From Sporomusa ovata DSM 2662 (GTDB taxonomy: Bacteria; Bacillota; Negativicutes; Sporomusales; Sporomusaceae): a DNA stretch of 64,000 nt. This document shows, in pieces, positions 34,031-42,316 of the stretch (position 1 is the first letter of the stretch; every line of letters starts with the position of its first letter). The stretch lies in contig NZ_ASXP01000001.1 of the NCBI RefSeq assembly GCF_000445445.1, positions 1,286,501-1,350,500 on the forward strand. The letters run 5' to 3'. Position numbers and translations under genes: made by a program. A model generated the notes under the pieces. It saw only the letters and a program-made list of their open reading frames with translations, was not told the DNA's origin and searched no databases.

Positions 34031-35071
34031 ATGGATTATAAAGCAGTGCTTGCCGGTATTAAACAGAATAAAATTGCTTCAGTATATCTTTTACACGGTG
34101 AGGAACCCTATTACATACGTCAGGTTGAGCAGGCGCTTATTGCCAGTGTCGTGCCCGTAGAAGACCGGGATATGAATCTTATTATTTTTGAGTCTGATCC
34201 GCAGCGGGAGGAACTTATTAATACGATTGAAACAATACCATTCCTTGGCGAAAAGAACCTGATTATTGTGCGCAATACAGGGCTATTTAGTGCTGGCCGC
34301 AAAACAGGCAGTAGTGAGGTTCAAGCTAAAACAGATGCTGCCACCGAACGGTTAATTACGTTGTTTGGCAACATGCCTGCCTATAGTCATGTTGTATTTA
34401 TTACACCGGATAAACCTGACAAACGGCGCAAACTTTTTAAAGTGTTGGAGAAAAACGGAGTGGTGTTGGAAGCAGCACCACTAAAAGGAAAAGAATTAAG
34501 GAGTTGGCTGACACAGCGGCTGGCAGAGCTTAAAATAAAAATGGCTCCTGATGCCCAGGAACATTTGTTGGCGGCTGTCAGCATGATGCCGCAGGTTTCA
34601 CTCGATTTTGTGAATAATGAGTTAGAAAAAGTCCTTTTATATACAGCAGGCAAGTCGCGCATTACCCGGCAAGACTTATTGCAGATTTTATCAACTGTGC
34701 CGGAAGTATCGGTTTTTGCCATGGTGGAAGCATTAAGTCAAAGACAAACGCCTCAGGCACTGGCGTTACTTGCAGAGCAATTGACAGCAGGTGAACATCC
34801 GCTGCGGATACTGGTTCTTTTAGCCCGGCAAGTTAGACAGCTTTGGCAGGCTAAAGAGCTCATTCATAAGGGCTGTGGCAGCCGGGAAGTTGCCGATTTT
34901 TTCAAAGTTCCTGGTTTTATTGGTGAAAAGCTGGTCAAACAAAGCCGTAGTTTTAATGAAAGTAAATTGAAAGCCGCTCTACTTAGCCTGGCAGCCGCTG
35001 ACCGGGATTTAAAAGCAAGCCGAAGTGGACCGGTAGTATTGGAAAAAATAATCATAGAACTGTGCGAGTAA
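34031..35071 (+). CDS. holA: DNA polymerase III delta subunit
   Basis: 346 residues: SVYLLHGEEPYYIRQVEQAL at the start, then PFLGEKNLIIVRN, LKGKELRSWL, the VSVFAMVEALSQR segment and HPLRILVLLARQVRQLW. These are the usual landmarks of the clamp-loader subunit. comEC-holA-rpsT is a common Firmicutes order. Confidence 0.95.
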   Translation: MDYKAVLAGIKQNKIASVYLLHGEEPYYIRQVEQALIASVVPVEDRDMNLIIFESDPQREELINTIETIPFLGEKNLIIVRNTGLFSAGRKTGSSEVQAKTDAATERLITLFGNMPAYSHVVFITPDKPDKRRKLFKVLEKNGVVLEAAPLKGKELRSWLTQRLAELKIKMAPDAQEHLLAAVSMMPQVSLDFVNNELEKVLLYTAGKSRITRQDLLQILSTVPEVSVFAMVEALSQRQTPQALALLAEQLTAGEHPLRILVLLARQVRQLWQAKELIHKGCGSREVADFFKVPGFIGEKLVKQSRSFNESKLKAALLSLAAADRDLKASRSGPVVLEKIIIELCE

Positions 35072-35079
35072 AAAAAACG

Positions 35080-35109
35080 AAAACCCTGTTCGCTGGCGAA
35101 CAGGGTTTT
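35080..35109. terminator. Bidirectional terminator between holA and rpsT
   Basis: AAAACCCTGTTCG, loop CTGG, CGAACAGGGTTTT, with A residues before and T after. Confidence 0.93.
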
Positions 35110-35114
35110 ACTTA

Positions 35115-35393
35115 TTAAGCTTGTTGAGTAGCATTGGCTTTAATAGCCAAGCGGGATTTCTTACGGGCAGCGGCATTTTTATGAATAACGCCCTTGGCGG
35201 CTGCTTTGTCAATAACGCTTGCGGCATTAATCAGGAGGTTCTTGGCCTCATCTGCTTTACCAGCATTCACAGCTTCCTCCACCTTACGGGTAGAAGTTTT
35301 AATTGCTGATCTTACCGAATAATTGCGGGCACGCCGTTCAGCGTCAGTTTTTACGCTACGCTCAGATGACTTAATATTTGGCAAGTAATTCAC
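35115..35393 (-). CDS. rpsT: 30S ribosomal protein S20
   Basis: 92 residues, strongly basic. PNIKSSERSVKTDAERRARN at the N-terminus and KGVIHKNAAARKKSRLAIK at the C-terminus are conserved S20 segments. AGGAGG lies in front of the start. Convergent to holA. Confidence 0.97.
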   Translation of the reverse strand: MNYLPNIKSSERSVKTDAERRARNYSVRSAIKTSTRKVEEAVNAGKADEAKNLLINAASVIDKAAAKGVIHKNAAARKKSRLAIKANATQQA

Positions 35394-35540
35394 CTCCTTA
35401 TGTATATATTACTAAAATATTTTAGCATGGCATTCAGGAAAAAGCAAGCAAAACACCATAATAAATAACTTCGTATAGGTGCCTTTTTTTTCGGAAAAGA
35501 TAGGTCTAAGACATATTGGGCACTAAAGGAGAGAACATTT

Positions 35541-36512
35541 ATGGACCAAATCGTTACTACAGTACGGACCGACTTGGCCTTAGAAGCGCGTGAAATGTTG
35601 ACAAAAAGGGTGCGCGAAGACATTCCCGGTGTTTTGATTGAAACCAGTGAAGATGAGGATGCAATCATAACCCGTGTAAGTATTACTACACCGGAAGCTG
35701 AACGAATGATGGGCAAAATGCAAGGGAAATACATTACTATTGAGGCACCAGGCCTCCGCTACAAAAATACCCCGCTGCAACAAAAGATCATGAATTTTTT
35801 GGCTAATGAACTTGTTAGCATGATCAAATTACCACGTAATGCCACTGTTTTAATTGTAGGGCTTGGCAACTGGAACGTTACTCCTGATGCTTTAGGACCA
35901 CGGGCGGCACATAAAATTGTTGTAACTCGTCATCTTCAGGATATGCTGTCCCCTGAACTAAAAGACGGTGTGCGTTCGGTATGTGCTATTTCTCCCGGTG
36001 TCCTGGGGATAACCGGTATGGAGACAGGTGAAATCATCCAGGGAATTGTAAGTAAAATAAAGCCTGGGTTGGTAATTGCTATTGACGCACTGGCTGCGGC
36101 GTCAAGTCAGCGGGTAATTACCACAGTTCAATTAGCAAGTACTGGTATCCATCCTGGTTCAGGTGTAGGCAATAAACGTTTTGGTCTTACACAAGCTTCT
36201 TTAGGCGTGCCTGTTGTCGCGATTGGAGTGCCAACTGTAGTCCACGCCACCACAATCGCTATGGATACCATTAATGCCTTACAAGAACATGCTGCTTTTG
36301 GCCGTTATTTTAAAAGTATGGCAAATTTGTCTGATCAGGACCGTCACACTATTGTTCGGCAAGTGTTGCCGGAAATGCTCGGCGACCTCATGGTAACGCC
36401 AAAAGAAGTTGACCGGCTTATTGAGGATGTTGCTGCTGTTGTGGCCGGTGGTATCAATCAAGCTATGCATCCTAATATTGATTATGAGAACATTCATATG
36501 TATTTACATTAA
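35541..36512 (+). CDS. gpr: GPR endopeptidase, spore germination protease
   Basis: 323 residues. VRTDLALEAREM near the N-terminus (including the short propeptide region), VGLGNWNVTPDALGPRA and DALAAASSQRVITTVQL are family hallmarks of the A25 peptidase. It degrades small acid-soluble spore proteins at germination. It is evidence that the organism forms endospores. The gene follows GGAGAG and is next to spoIIP, as in Bacillus. Confidence 0.96.
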   Translation: MDQIVTTVRTDLALEAREMLTKRVREDIPGVLIETSEDEDAIITRVSITTPEAERMMGKMQGKYITIEAPGLRYKNTPLQQKIMNFLANELVSMIKLPRNATVLIVGLGNWNVTPDALGPRAAHKIVVTRHLQDMLSPELKDGVRSVCAISPGVLGITGMETGEIIQGIVSKIKPGLVIAIDALAAASSQRVITTVQLASTGIHPGSGVGNKRFGLTQASLGVPVVAIGVPTVVHATTIAMDTINALQEHAAFGRYFKSMANLSDQDRHTIVRQVLPEMLGDLMVTPKEVDRLIEDVAAVVAGGINQAMHPNIDYENIHMYLH

Positions 36513-36613
36513 TAATATAGCTAGTCCGATAATAAGTGTACTATCGTCTTGCTGCCAGGCATATAGATTGTATGTAAACAAAATTCCAACAGGGTAGTCT
36601 GGTGGAGGCAGCA

Positions 36614-37714
36614 ATGGTATCAAGAAAAGAGCGAAAACAAAGCAATACCAATAGGATTTGGATCAATTTCCTGCGAGTATACAACACCTCTAAACTAATA
36701 AATATAGCATTTATTAGTTGTATGATGGCGATGGCAGCAGGATTAGCATTTAGTACTTATCTTACTTGTACAACCAGTGCCATTCCTGTAAGCGGGTCAG
36801 CCTATTCTGGTCAACGTCTTCCAGCCTTATGGCCTAACGCGAAAACCGTGCTATTTTTAGGTGTACCAGGGTTATCTGAGGTAACCAGGACGCAAAATGC
36901 AGTAAAAATAACGCCTGAAGTAACTTCCAGGACTGTCAGTCATCGCTTAGTGTCATTATTGACAAATATCGATTTTAGGGATTTACGCACCTTATTTACC
37001 CAAGAGATTCCTTTTATGCTGGCTTTTAAAAAGTCAGGTACGCCTGTTGTCAGTGCCGCAACTCTACCGAATTTCCCCCAATTTGACTCTCAAAGTGCAA
37101 GCAAAGAAAAGCCATTAGTGGGGATCTATCATACCCATACGGCAGAATCATTTATTCCTGATTCCGGTGTTGCCCACCGGCCAGGCGGTCAATGCGGTGA
37201 TATTGTAGAAGTAGGTGAAGCTTTAGCCCACCAGCTCGAACAGGCTGGTGTTAAAGCTATCCATAGTCGGGCTATTCATGATTATCCCAGCTTTATGAAA
37301 GCGTATGGACCTTCAGAAGCTACAGTCCAAAAAATGTTAGCTGAAAACCCCTCGCTGCAAATGATTTTTGATATTCATCGTGATGCTGAAAAACGTGAAA
37401 ATGTGACAACTATCATCAATGGCATACAAGTAGCCAAAATTGCTATTGTTGTAGCTACCGGACATCAGGATTTACCCCAGCCCCATTGGCAGCAGAATCA
37501 CGCTTTTGCAAAATTAATTGAGGCTAAACTCAATGAAAAATATCCTGGTCTATGCCGTGGTATTCTGCTTGAGGAATGGCGGTATAACCAGCATCTTCAT
37601 CCGCGCGCTCTCTTACTTGAGGTAGGTTCGCAGGAAAGCAGCAAGGAAGAAGCAATACGGAGCATGGAACTGCTGGGAGACATATTGGTCGAGATACTTG
37701 CTGAAAACCGGTAG
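36614..37714 (+). CDS. spoIIP: Stage II sporulation protein P
   Basis: 366 residues from the ATG at 36614 (GGAGG at 36604-36608); the GTG at 36602 precedes the ribosome site. A membrane anchor lies at residues ~30-50. GIYHTHTAESFIP and FDIHRDAE supply the zinc-binding residues of the amidase/endopeptidase. With SpoIID and SpoIIM it thins septal peptidoglycan during engulfment. Confidence 0.94.
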   Translation: MVSRKERKQSNTNRIWINFLRVYNTSKLINIAFISCMMAMAAGLAFSTYLTCTTSAIPVSGSAYSGQRLPALWPNAKTVLFLGVPGLSEVTRTQNAVKITPEVTSRTVSHRLVSLLTNIDFRDLRTLFTQEIPFMLAFKKSGTPVVSAATLPNFPQFDSQSASKEKPLVGIYHTHTAESFIPDSGVAHRPGGQCGDIVEVGEALAHQLEQAGVKAIHSRAIHDYPSFMKAYGPSEATVQKMLAENPSLQMIFDIHRDAEKRENVTTIINGIQVAKIAIVVATGHQDLPQPHWQQNHAFAKLIEAKLNEKYPGLCRGILLEEWRYNQHLHPRALLLEVGSQESSKEEAIRSMELLGDILVEILAENR

Positions 37715-37734
37715 TTGCAGTAAGGAGGATTGCC

Positions 37735-38133
37735 ATGTTCCGACAGGTGGTGACACCAGATATAAGGTTGATTATTCGTGGTCTGTTTATATTGCTAACA
37801 ATTATTGCCGTTGGTGTAGGGATAGTTGAATACCAGATGGCAACACTGACTCATCGTCCGGCACAGGACATTTTTGCATATCGTGTCGTAGTAACTATTG
37901 CTAATTATTTAATTCCTGTGCCAATGAAAATTGAAACTTATTTTTCGCGATTAGCATATTGGTTTACTATCTGGCAGCAACAATTTGTTGAAGAAGCATT
38001 TAGCGCTAAAAAGGCAGCTGGCGAATATTGGAAGCAAAGTAAGCCTTATATTGAAGCTGCTATGCACAATCTAAGAATAAAAACCCGGCAAGGGGTACAG
38101 CAAATGGATGAGTATATTCGTGAATATAGGTAA
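37735..38133 (+). CDS. Uncharacterised single-pass membrane protein
   Basis: 132 residues. One membrane helix (residues ~12-31), then an amphipathic, aromatic and charged tail (YFSRLAYWFTIWQQQFVEEAF). AAGGAGG is 6 bases upstream. It lies 20 bases behind spoIIP, so co-expression during sporulation is likely. No family recognised. Confidence 0.7.
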   Translation: MFRQVVTPDIRLIIRGLFILLTIIAVGVGIVEYQMATLTHRPAQDIFAYRVVVTIANYLIPVPMKIETYFSRLAYWFTIWQQQFVEEAFSAKKAAGEYWKQSKPYIEAAMHNLRIKTRQGVQQMDEYIREYR

Positions 38134-38136
38134 AAC

Positions 38137-38166
38137 TTGCAGTTTGCGGGCTGGTAATGGTATAAT
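38137..38166 (+). promoter_or_regulatory. Promoter of the lepA operon
   Basis: TTGCAG at 38137-38142, 18-base spacer, TATAAT at 38161-38166 with a TGG extension. Confidence 0.65.
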
Positions 38167-38218
38167 TTATAGAAGTATGTAAAAAAGCTTTATTATACCA
38201 GGGAGGAGCCCCAGTTAT

Positions 38219-40015
38219 ATGGATACAGGACATATACGTAATTTCTCAATTATAGCCCACATCGACCATGGTAAATCTACCATTGCAGACCGGTTGTTGG
38301 AGTATACAGGAGCTCTCTCTGCCCGTGAGATGGAAGAACAGGTATTAGATCATATGGACCTTGAACGGGAGCGTGGCATTACAATCAAAGCCCAGGCTGT
38401 GCAGCTGTCTTATACTGCCAAAGACGGCGAAACCTACATGCTCAATCTTATTGATACTCCCGGACATGTTGATTTTACTTATGAGGTTTCCCGCAGCTTA
38501 GCAGCGTGTGAGGGTGCGTTGTTAGTTGTTGATGCAGCACAGGGTATTGAAGCACAGACGCTTGCTAATGTTTATTTAGCTCTTGAGCATGATCTGGAGA
38601 TTATCCCTGTTATCAATAAAATTGACCTGCCAAGCGCCGAACCGGAGCGAGTGAAAACCGAAATTGAAGAAGTAATTGGGTTAGATACCTCTGATGCCGT
38701 TCTGGCTAGTGCCAAGACTGGTACTGGTATTGAGGAAATTCTTGAAGCGATTGTAAGAAAGGTTCCCCCGCCTGCCGGTAAGGCTGACGAACCGTTAAGC
38801 GCTTTAATTTTCGACTCTCATTTTGATTCATATAAGGGCGTAATCGCTTATATACGGGTTATGAACGGCAGTATTAAGCCAGGTATGAAAATTAAAATGA
38901 TGGCCACAAATAAGATTGTTGAGGTAGCAGAAGTTGGCGTTTTCAAACCATATCTGGCTAATGTTGCCCTATTAGGGCCAGGCCAGGTCGGCTTTGTTGC
39001 TGCCAGTGTAAAAAATGTAATCGATATCCGGGTAGGCGATACCATTACCGGGGCCGAACGCCCAGTAACTGAACCTTTGCCTGGCTACCGCAAAATTACG
39101 CCGATGGTGTATTGCGGGCTTTACCCAGTAGAAAGCACTGACTATGATAATTTGCGGGATGCTTTAGAAAAACTACAGCTAAATGATGCATCACTGGTCT
39201 TTGAACCGGAAACTTCCATTGCGCTTGGTTTCGGTTTTCGCTGCGGCTTTCTGGGACTTCTTCATATGGATGTTATTCAAGAACGCCTGGAACGTGAATA
39301 TAATCTAACCCTTATCACTACTGCACCAAGTGTAATTTATCGTGTGTTTAAAACCGATGGCCAGGTTATCGAGATTGAAAACCCGTCAAAGTTACCGACA
39401 GTACAAGAAATTAATTATGTGGAAGAACCGTATGTAAAAGCAACCATAATTGTACCTAATGATTATGTAGGCCCGGTTATGGAGCTTTCACAAGAAAAAC
39501 GCGGTGAATTTAAAGATATGAAATATCTGGATACGAACCGGGTTACGTTAACCTATCATTTGCCACTTAGTGAGATTATTTTTGATTACTTTGACAAGCT
39601 GAAATCCTCGACACGCGGGTATGCTTCTCTGGATTATGAACTATGTGGCTATCAGACCTCAGAGCTTGTTAAATTGGATATTTTACTTAACGGCGAACCT
39701 GTGGATGCTCTGAGTGTAATTGTCCATCGGGACCGGGCTGCTTATCGCGGCCGGCAGCTTGCCGAGAAACTCAAAGGGATTATTCCCCGTCAAATGTTTG
39801 AGATTCCTATTCAGGCCGCTATCGGCAGCAAAATAATTGCCCGCGAAACAGTAAGAGCGATGCGCAAGGATGTACTAGCGAAATGTTATGGCGGTGATAT
39901 TACCCGCAAAAGAAAGCTGCTGGAAAAGCAAAAAGAGGGTAAAAAACGCATGAAACAAGTGGGTAATGTGGAAGTTCCCCAAGAAGCCTTTATGGCAATT
40001 TTGAAAATGGACTAA
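38219..40015 (+). CDS. lepA: Elongation factor 4 (LepA)
   Basis: 598 residues. GTPase motifs AHIDHGKST, DTPGHVDF and NKIDL, then the domains II, III and V of EF-G type and the LepA-specific C-terminus (CYGGDITRKRKLLEKQKEGK). It acts on stalled ribosomes. GGGAGGAG precedes the start. Confidence 0.98.
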   Translation: MDTGHIRNFSIIAHIDHGKSTIADRLLEYTGALSAREMEEQVLDHMDLERERGITIKAQAVQLSYTAKDGETYMLNLIDTPGHVDFTYEVSRSLAACEGALLVVDAAQGIEAQTLANVYLALEHDLEIIPVINKIDLPSAEPERVKTEIEEVIGLDTSDAVLASAKTGTGIEEILEAIVRKVPPPAGKADEPLSALIFDSHFDSYKGVIAYIRVMNGSIKPGMKIKMMATNKIVEVAEVGVFKPYLANVALLGPGQVGFVAASVKNVIDIRVGDTITGAERPVTEPLPGYRKITPMVYCGLYPVESTDYDNLRDALEKLQLNDASLVFEPETSIALGFGFRCGFLGLLHMDVIQERLEREYNLTLITTAPSVIYRVFKTDGQVIEIENPSKLPTVQEINYVEEPYVKATIIVPNDYVGPVMELSQEKRGEFKDMKYLDTNRVTLTYHLPLSEIIFDYFDKLKSSTRGYASLDYELCGYQTSELVKLDILLNGEPVDALSVIVHRDRAAYRGRQLAEKLKGIIPRQMFEIPIQAAIGSKIIARETVRAMRKDVLAKCYGGDITRKRKLLEKQKEGKKRMKQVGNVEVPQEAFMAILKMD

Positions 40016-40028
40016 GGACAAAATAACT

Positions 40029-41168
40029 ATGAGTAAGCTTGGTCTATATGTGCATATACCGTTTTGCCGGCAAAAATGTTTATATTGTGACTTTTCTTCT
40101 TATGCTCTGGCTGAGCATCTGTTTGATGCCTATACTACCGCCTTGTGTCAGCAGATTGCTGATCAGGGCGGTATGCTGTGTAAGCCACCTGTTGACACAG
40201 TCTATATTGGCGGCGGCACACCCAGTGTACTGCCTGTACCTTTGTTGGAAAAAATATTTTCAAGCCTTACTGAAAACTTCACGATCCAGCCTGGGGCGGA
40301 AATCAGTATGGAGGCCAATCCGGGTACAGTCACCAAAGAGCAACTGCTTGCCATAAAGGCTATGGGTATAAATAGGCTCAGTTTTGGTATTCAATCTTTT
40401 AATGACAAATTGCTTGCCTGCCTGGGACGGATTCATCGAACGCCAGACAGTCTTGCGGCGATAGAGGCTGCTTACAACGCTGGGTTTACTAACATAAGTA
40501 TTGATTTGATGTATGGCTTGCCAGGACAGACTAGTGATGGTTTTGCCTGGGAACTTGAGCAGGCAGTAGCACTGAATACCAGTCATATTTCAGTTTATGG
40601 TCTAAAATTGGAAGCAGGCACTCCGCTGGCTGCTGCTTATGACCAAGGCGTACTTGTCTTACCAGATGAGCTAGAGGAAGAATCCATGTATGATCGTATG
40701 ACTGATTTTTTACCCGCTCACGGTCTCATGCGCTATGAGATTTCAAACTTCGCCCGTCCGGGAAACGAATGCCGCCATAATCTAAAATATTGGCAATATC
40801 AGCCATATTTGGGTCTTGGCTGTGCAGCGCATTCTTTTTTACAGGGTGAGAGGATAAGCCAGGTAACTGGGATTGAGGACTATATTGAAGCGATAGCAGC
40901 CCAAAATTCATCTGTTGCTATGAAAGAACAGCTTACGAAAAACCAGTCGATGGCTGAATATATTTTTTTAGCCTTACGGACTGTAGAGGGAATGGGAGTT
41001 GCAGCATTTCGCCAATATTTTGCGACTGATTTTTTCAGTCAATTTGGTGAGGTTTGGGACAAGCTCAACCGTCAGGGCTTAGTGGCAGGAGATACTAACC
41101 AGATATGGCTGACTGAGCGCGGTATGAAGTTTGGCAATATTGTATTTCGTTCGTTTTTACCTGAATAA
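40029..41168 (+). CDS. hemW: Radical SAM heme chaperone HemW
   Basis: 379 residues. HIPFCRQKCLYCDFSSY contains the CX3CX2C cluster motif followed by the F residue typical of HemW. YIGGGTPSVLP and NRLSFGIQSFND are further landmarks. It inserts heme into target proteins; unlike HemN it lacks the N-terminal extension with the extra cysteine. It is 13 bases behind lepA. Confidence 0.94.
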   Translation: MSKLGLYVHIPFCRQKCLYCDFSSYALAEHLFDAYTTALCQQIADQGGMLCKPPVDTVYIGGGTPSVLPVPLLEKIFSSLTENFTIQPGAEISMEANPGTVTKEQLLAIKAMGINRLSFGIQSFNDKLLACLGRIHRTPDSLAAIEAAYNAGFTNISIDLMYGLPGQTSDGFAWELEQAVALNTSHISVYGLKLEAGTPLAAAYDQGVLVLPDELEEESMYDRMTDFLPAHGLMRYEISNFARPGNECRHNLKYWQYQPYLGLGCAAHSFLQGERISQVTGIEDYIEAIAAQNSSVAMKEQLTKNQSMAEYIFLALRTVEGMGVAAFRQYFATDFFSQFGEVWDKLNRQGLVAGDTNQIWLTERGMKFGNIVFRSFLPE

Positions 41169-41184
41169 ATACACATTTACTATC

Positions 41185-41213
41185 TTGACATTAACTCCAA
41201 TGAGTGGTATTTT
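41185..41213 (+). promoter_or_regulatory. Sigma-A promoter of the heat-shock operon
   Basis: TTGACA at 41185-41190, 17-base spacer, TATTTT at 41208-41213 with a TGG extension, directly before CIRCE. Confidence 0.75.
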
Positions 41214-41224
41214 TTTAGTAGGTG

Positions 41225-41251
41225 TTAGCACTCGACTGACATGAGTGCTAA
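41225..41251 (+). promoter_or_regulatory. CIRCE operator (HrcA binding site)
   Basis: TTAGCACTC, nine bases, GAGTGCTAA: an exact match to the CIRCE consensus. It sits just after the promoter, so the operon is repressed by HrcA. Confidence 0.98.
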
Positions 41252-42302
41252 CAAGAGGGAGGTGGACCCCATATTAGATGAAAGAAAGCGGAAAATTCTA
41301 CAGGCTATTATTGACGATTATATATCTACTGCCGAACCGGTTGGTTCACGGACGATTGCCCGTAAGTATGATTTAGGTATTAGTCCGGCCACTGTTCGCA
41401 ATGAAATGGCAGATTTGGAACTTTTGGGCTATCTTGAACAACCACATACTTCCTCTGGCAGAATACCGTCAGTCAAAGGCTACCGCTTTTATGTTGATTG
41501 CTTGCTGGCTCCACCTCAGATCTCCGATAGAGATATCGCAATTATTGATAATTGGTATCATACTAAAGCGCGTCGAATTGAAGAGGTTTTTCAGGAAACT
41601 GTTAAGATTATGTCCCGCATGACCAGTAATGTATCTATGGTATTAGCACCACAAGTGTCGCAATGTACCTTTAAATACATTCAGTTTCTACCACTGGATG
41701 AGCGACGTTCGATTGTTGTCATCGTTACAGACACGGGTCTGTTAGAAAACAAAATTATCGCCATACCTGAGGGGCTTAATCATGAGGATTTGGGGCGTGT
41801 GGCCAATGCGATAAATTCCCGTCTGGGAGGGTTGGCTATTGACCGGATCACAACGCCGGTTCTAAAAGATATCCAGAATGATATTTTGCCTGATCCTCAA
41901 GTGTATGAGCGGGCGATCACACTTTTAAAGCAAGTACTTACTGTGGAAAAAAATGAGAAGGTGTATCTTGGCGGCACAACGCAAATGCTAAATCAGCCTG
42001 AATTCAGGGATGTTGATAAAATCAAAGGCCTCTTAACCATGCTTGAAGAAGACAGGTTACTGTGCGATATTCTCCACATGTCCAACAGTGATGGTGTGAT
42101 TGTTACAATTGGTCAGGAAAATAAATATACTGGCATTCATGATTGCAGTGTTGTTCAGGCCACCTACCGTATCGATGGTCAGGTAGTAGGAACTGTAGCC
42201 GTGCTTGGACCTACCAGAATGGAATATGGCAAGACCATGTCAGTTCTTAAATTTATGCAACGTCATTTAGGTGAAATTTTGAAACAGTATAAAGTGTTAT
42301 AG
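41241..42302 (+). CDS. hrcA: Heat-inducible transcription repressor HrcA
   Basis: LDERKRKILQAIIDDYISTAEPV is the usual HrcA N-terminus, with the winged helix (VGSRTIARKYDLGISPATVRNEMADL) and the GAF-like and dimerisation regions behind. The start is uncertain. The ATG at 41241 lies inside CIRCE and has no ribosome site. The GTG at 41262 overlaps GGGAGG. The position where HrcA proteins normally begin is an ATA codon (41271) placed 8 bases after GGGAGG. The true protein is probably 343-353 residues. First gene of hrcA-chaperonin-grpE-dnaK-dnaJ. Confidence 0.95.
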   Translation: MSANKREVDPILDERKRKILQAIIDDYISTAEPVGSRTIARKYDLGISPATVRNEMADLELLGYLEQPHTSSGRIPSVKGYRFYVDCLLAPPQISDRDIAIIDNWYHTKARRIEEVFQETVKIMSRMTSNVSMVLAPQVSQCTFKYIQFLPLDERRSIVVIVTDTGLLENKIIAIPEGLNHEDLGRVANAINSRLGGLAIDRITTPVLKDIQNDILPDPQVYERAITLLKQVLTVEKNEKVYLGGTTQMLNQPEFRDVDKIKGLLTMLEEDRLLCDILHMSNSDGVIVTIGQENKYTGIHDCSVVQATYRIDGQVVGTVAVLGPTRMEYGKTMSVLKFMQRHLGEILKQYKVL

Positions 42303-42316
42303 ATGGGAGGAACTAC

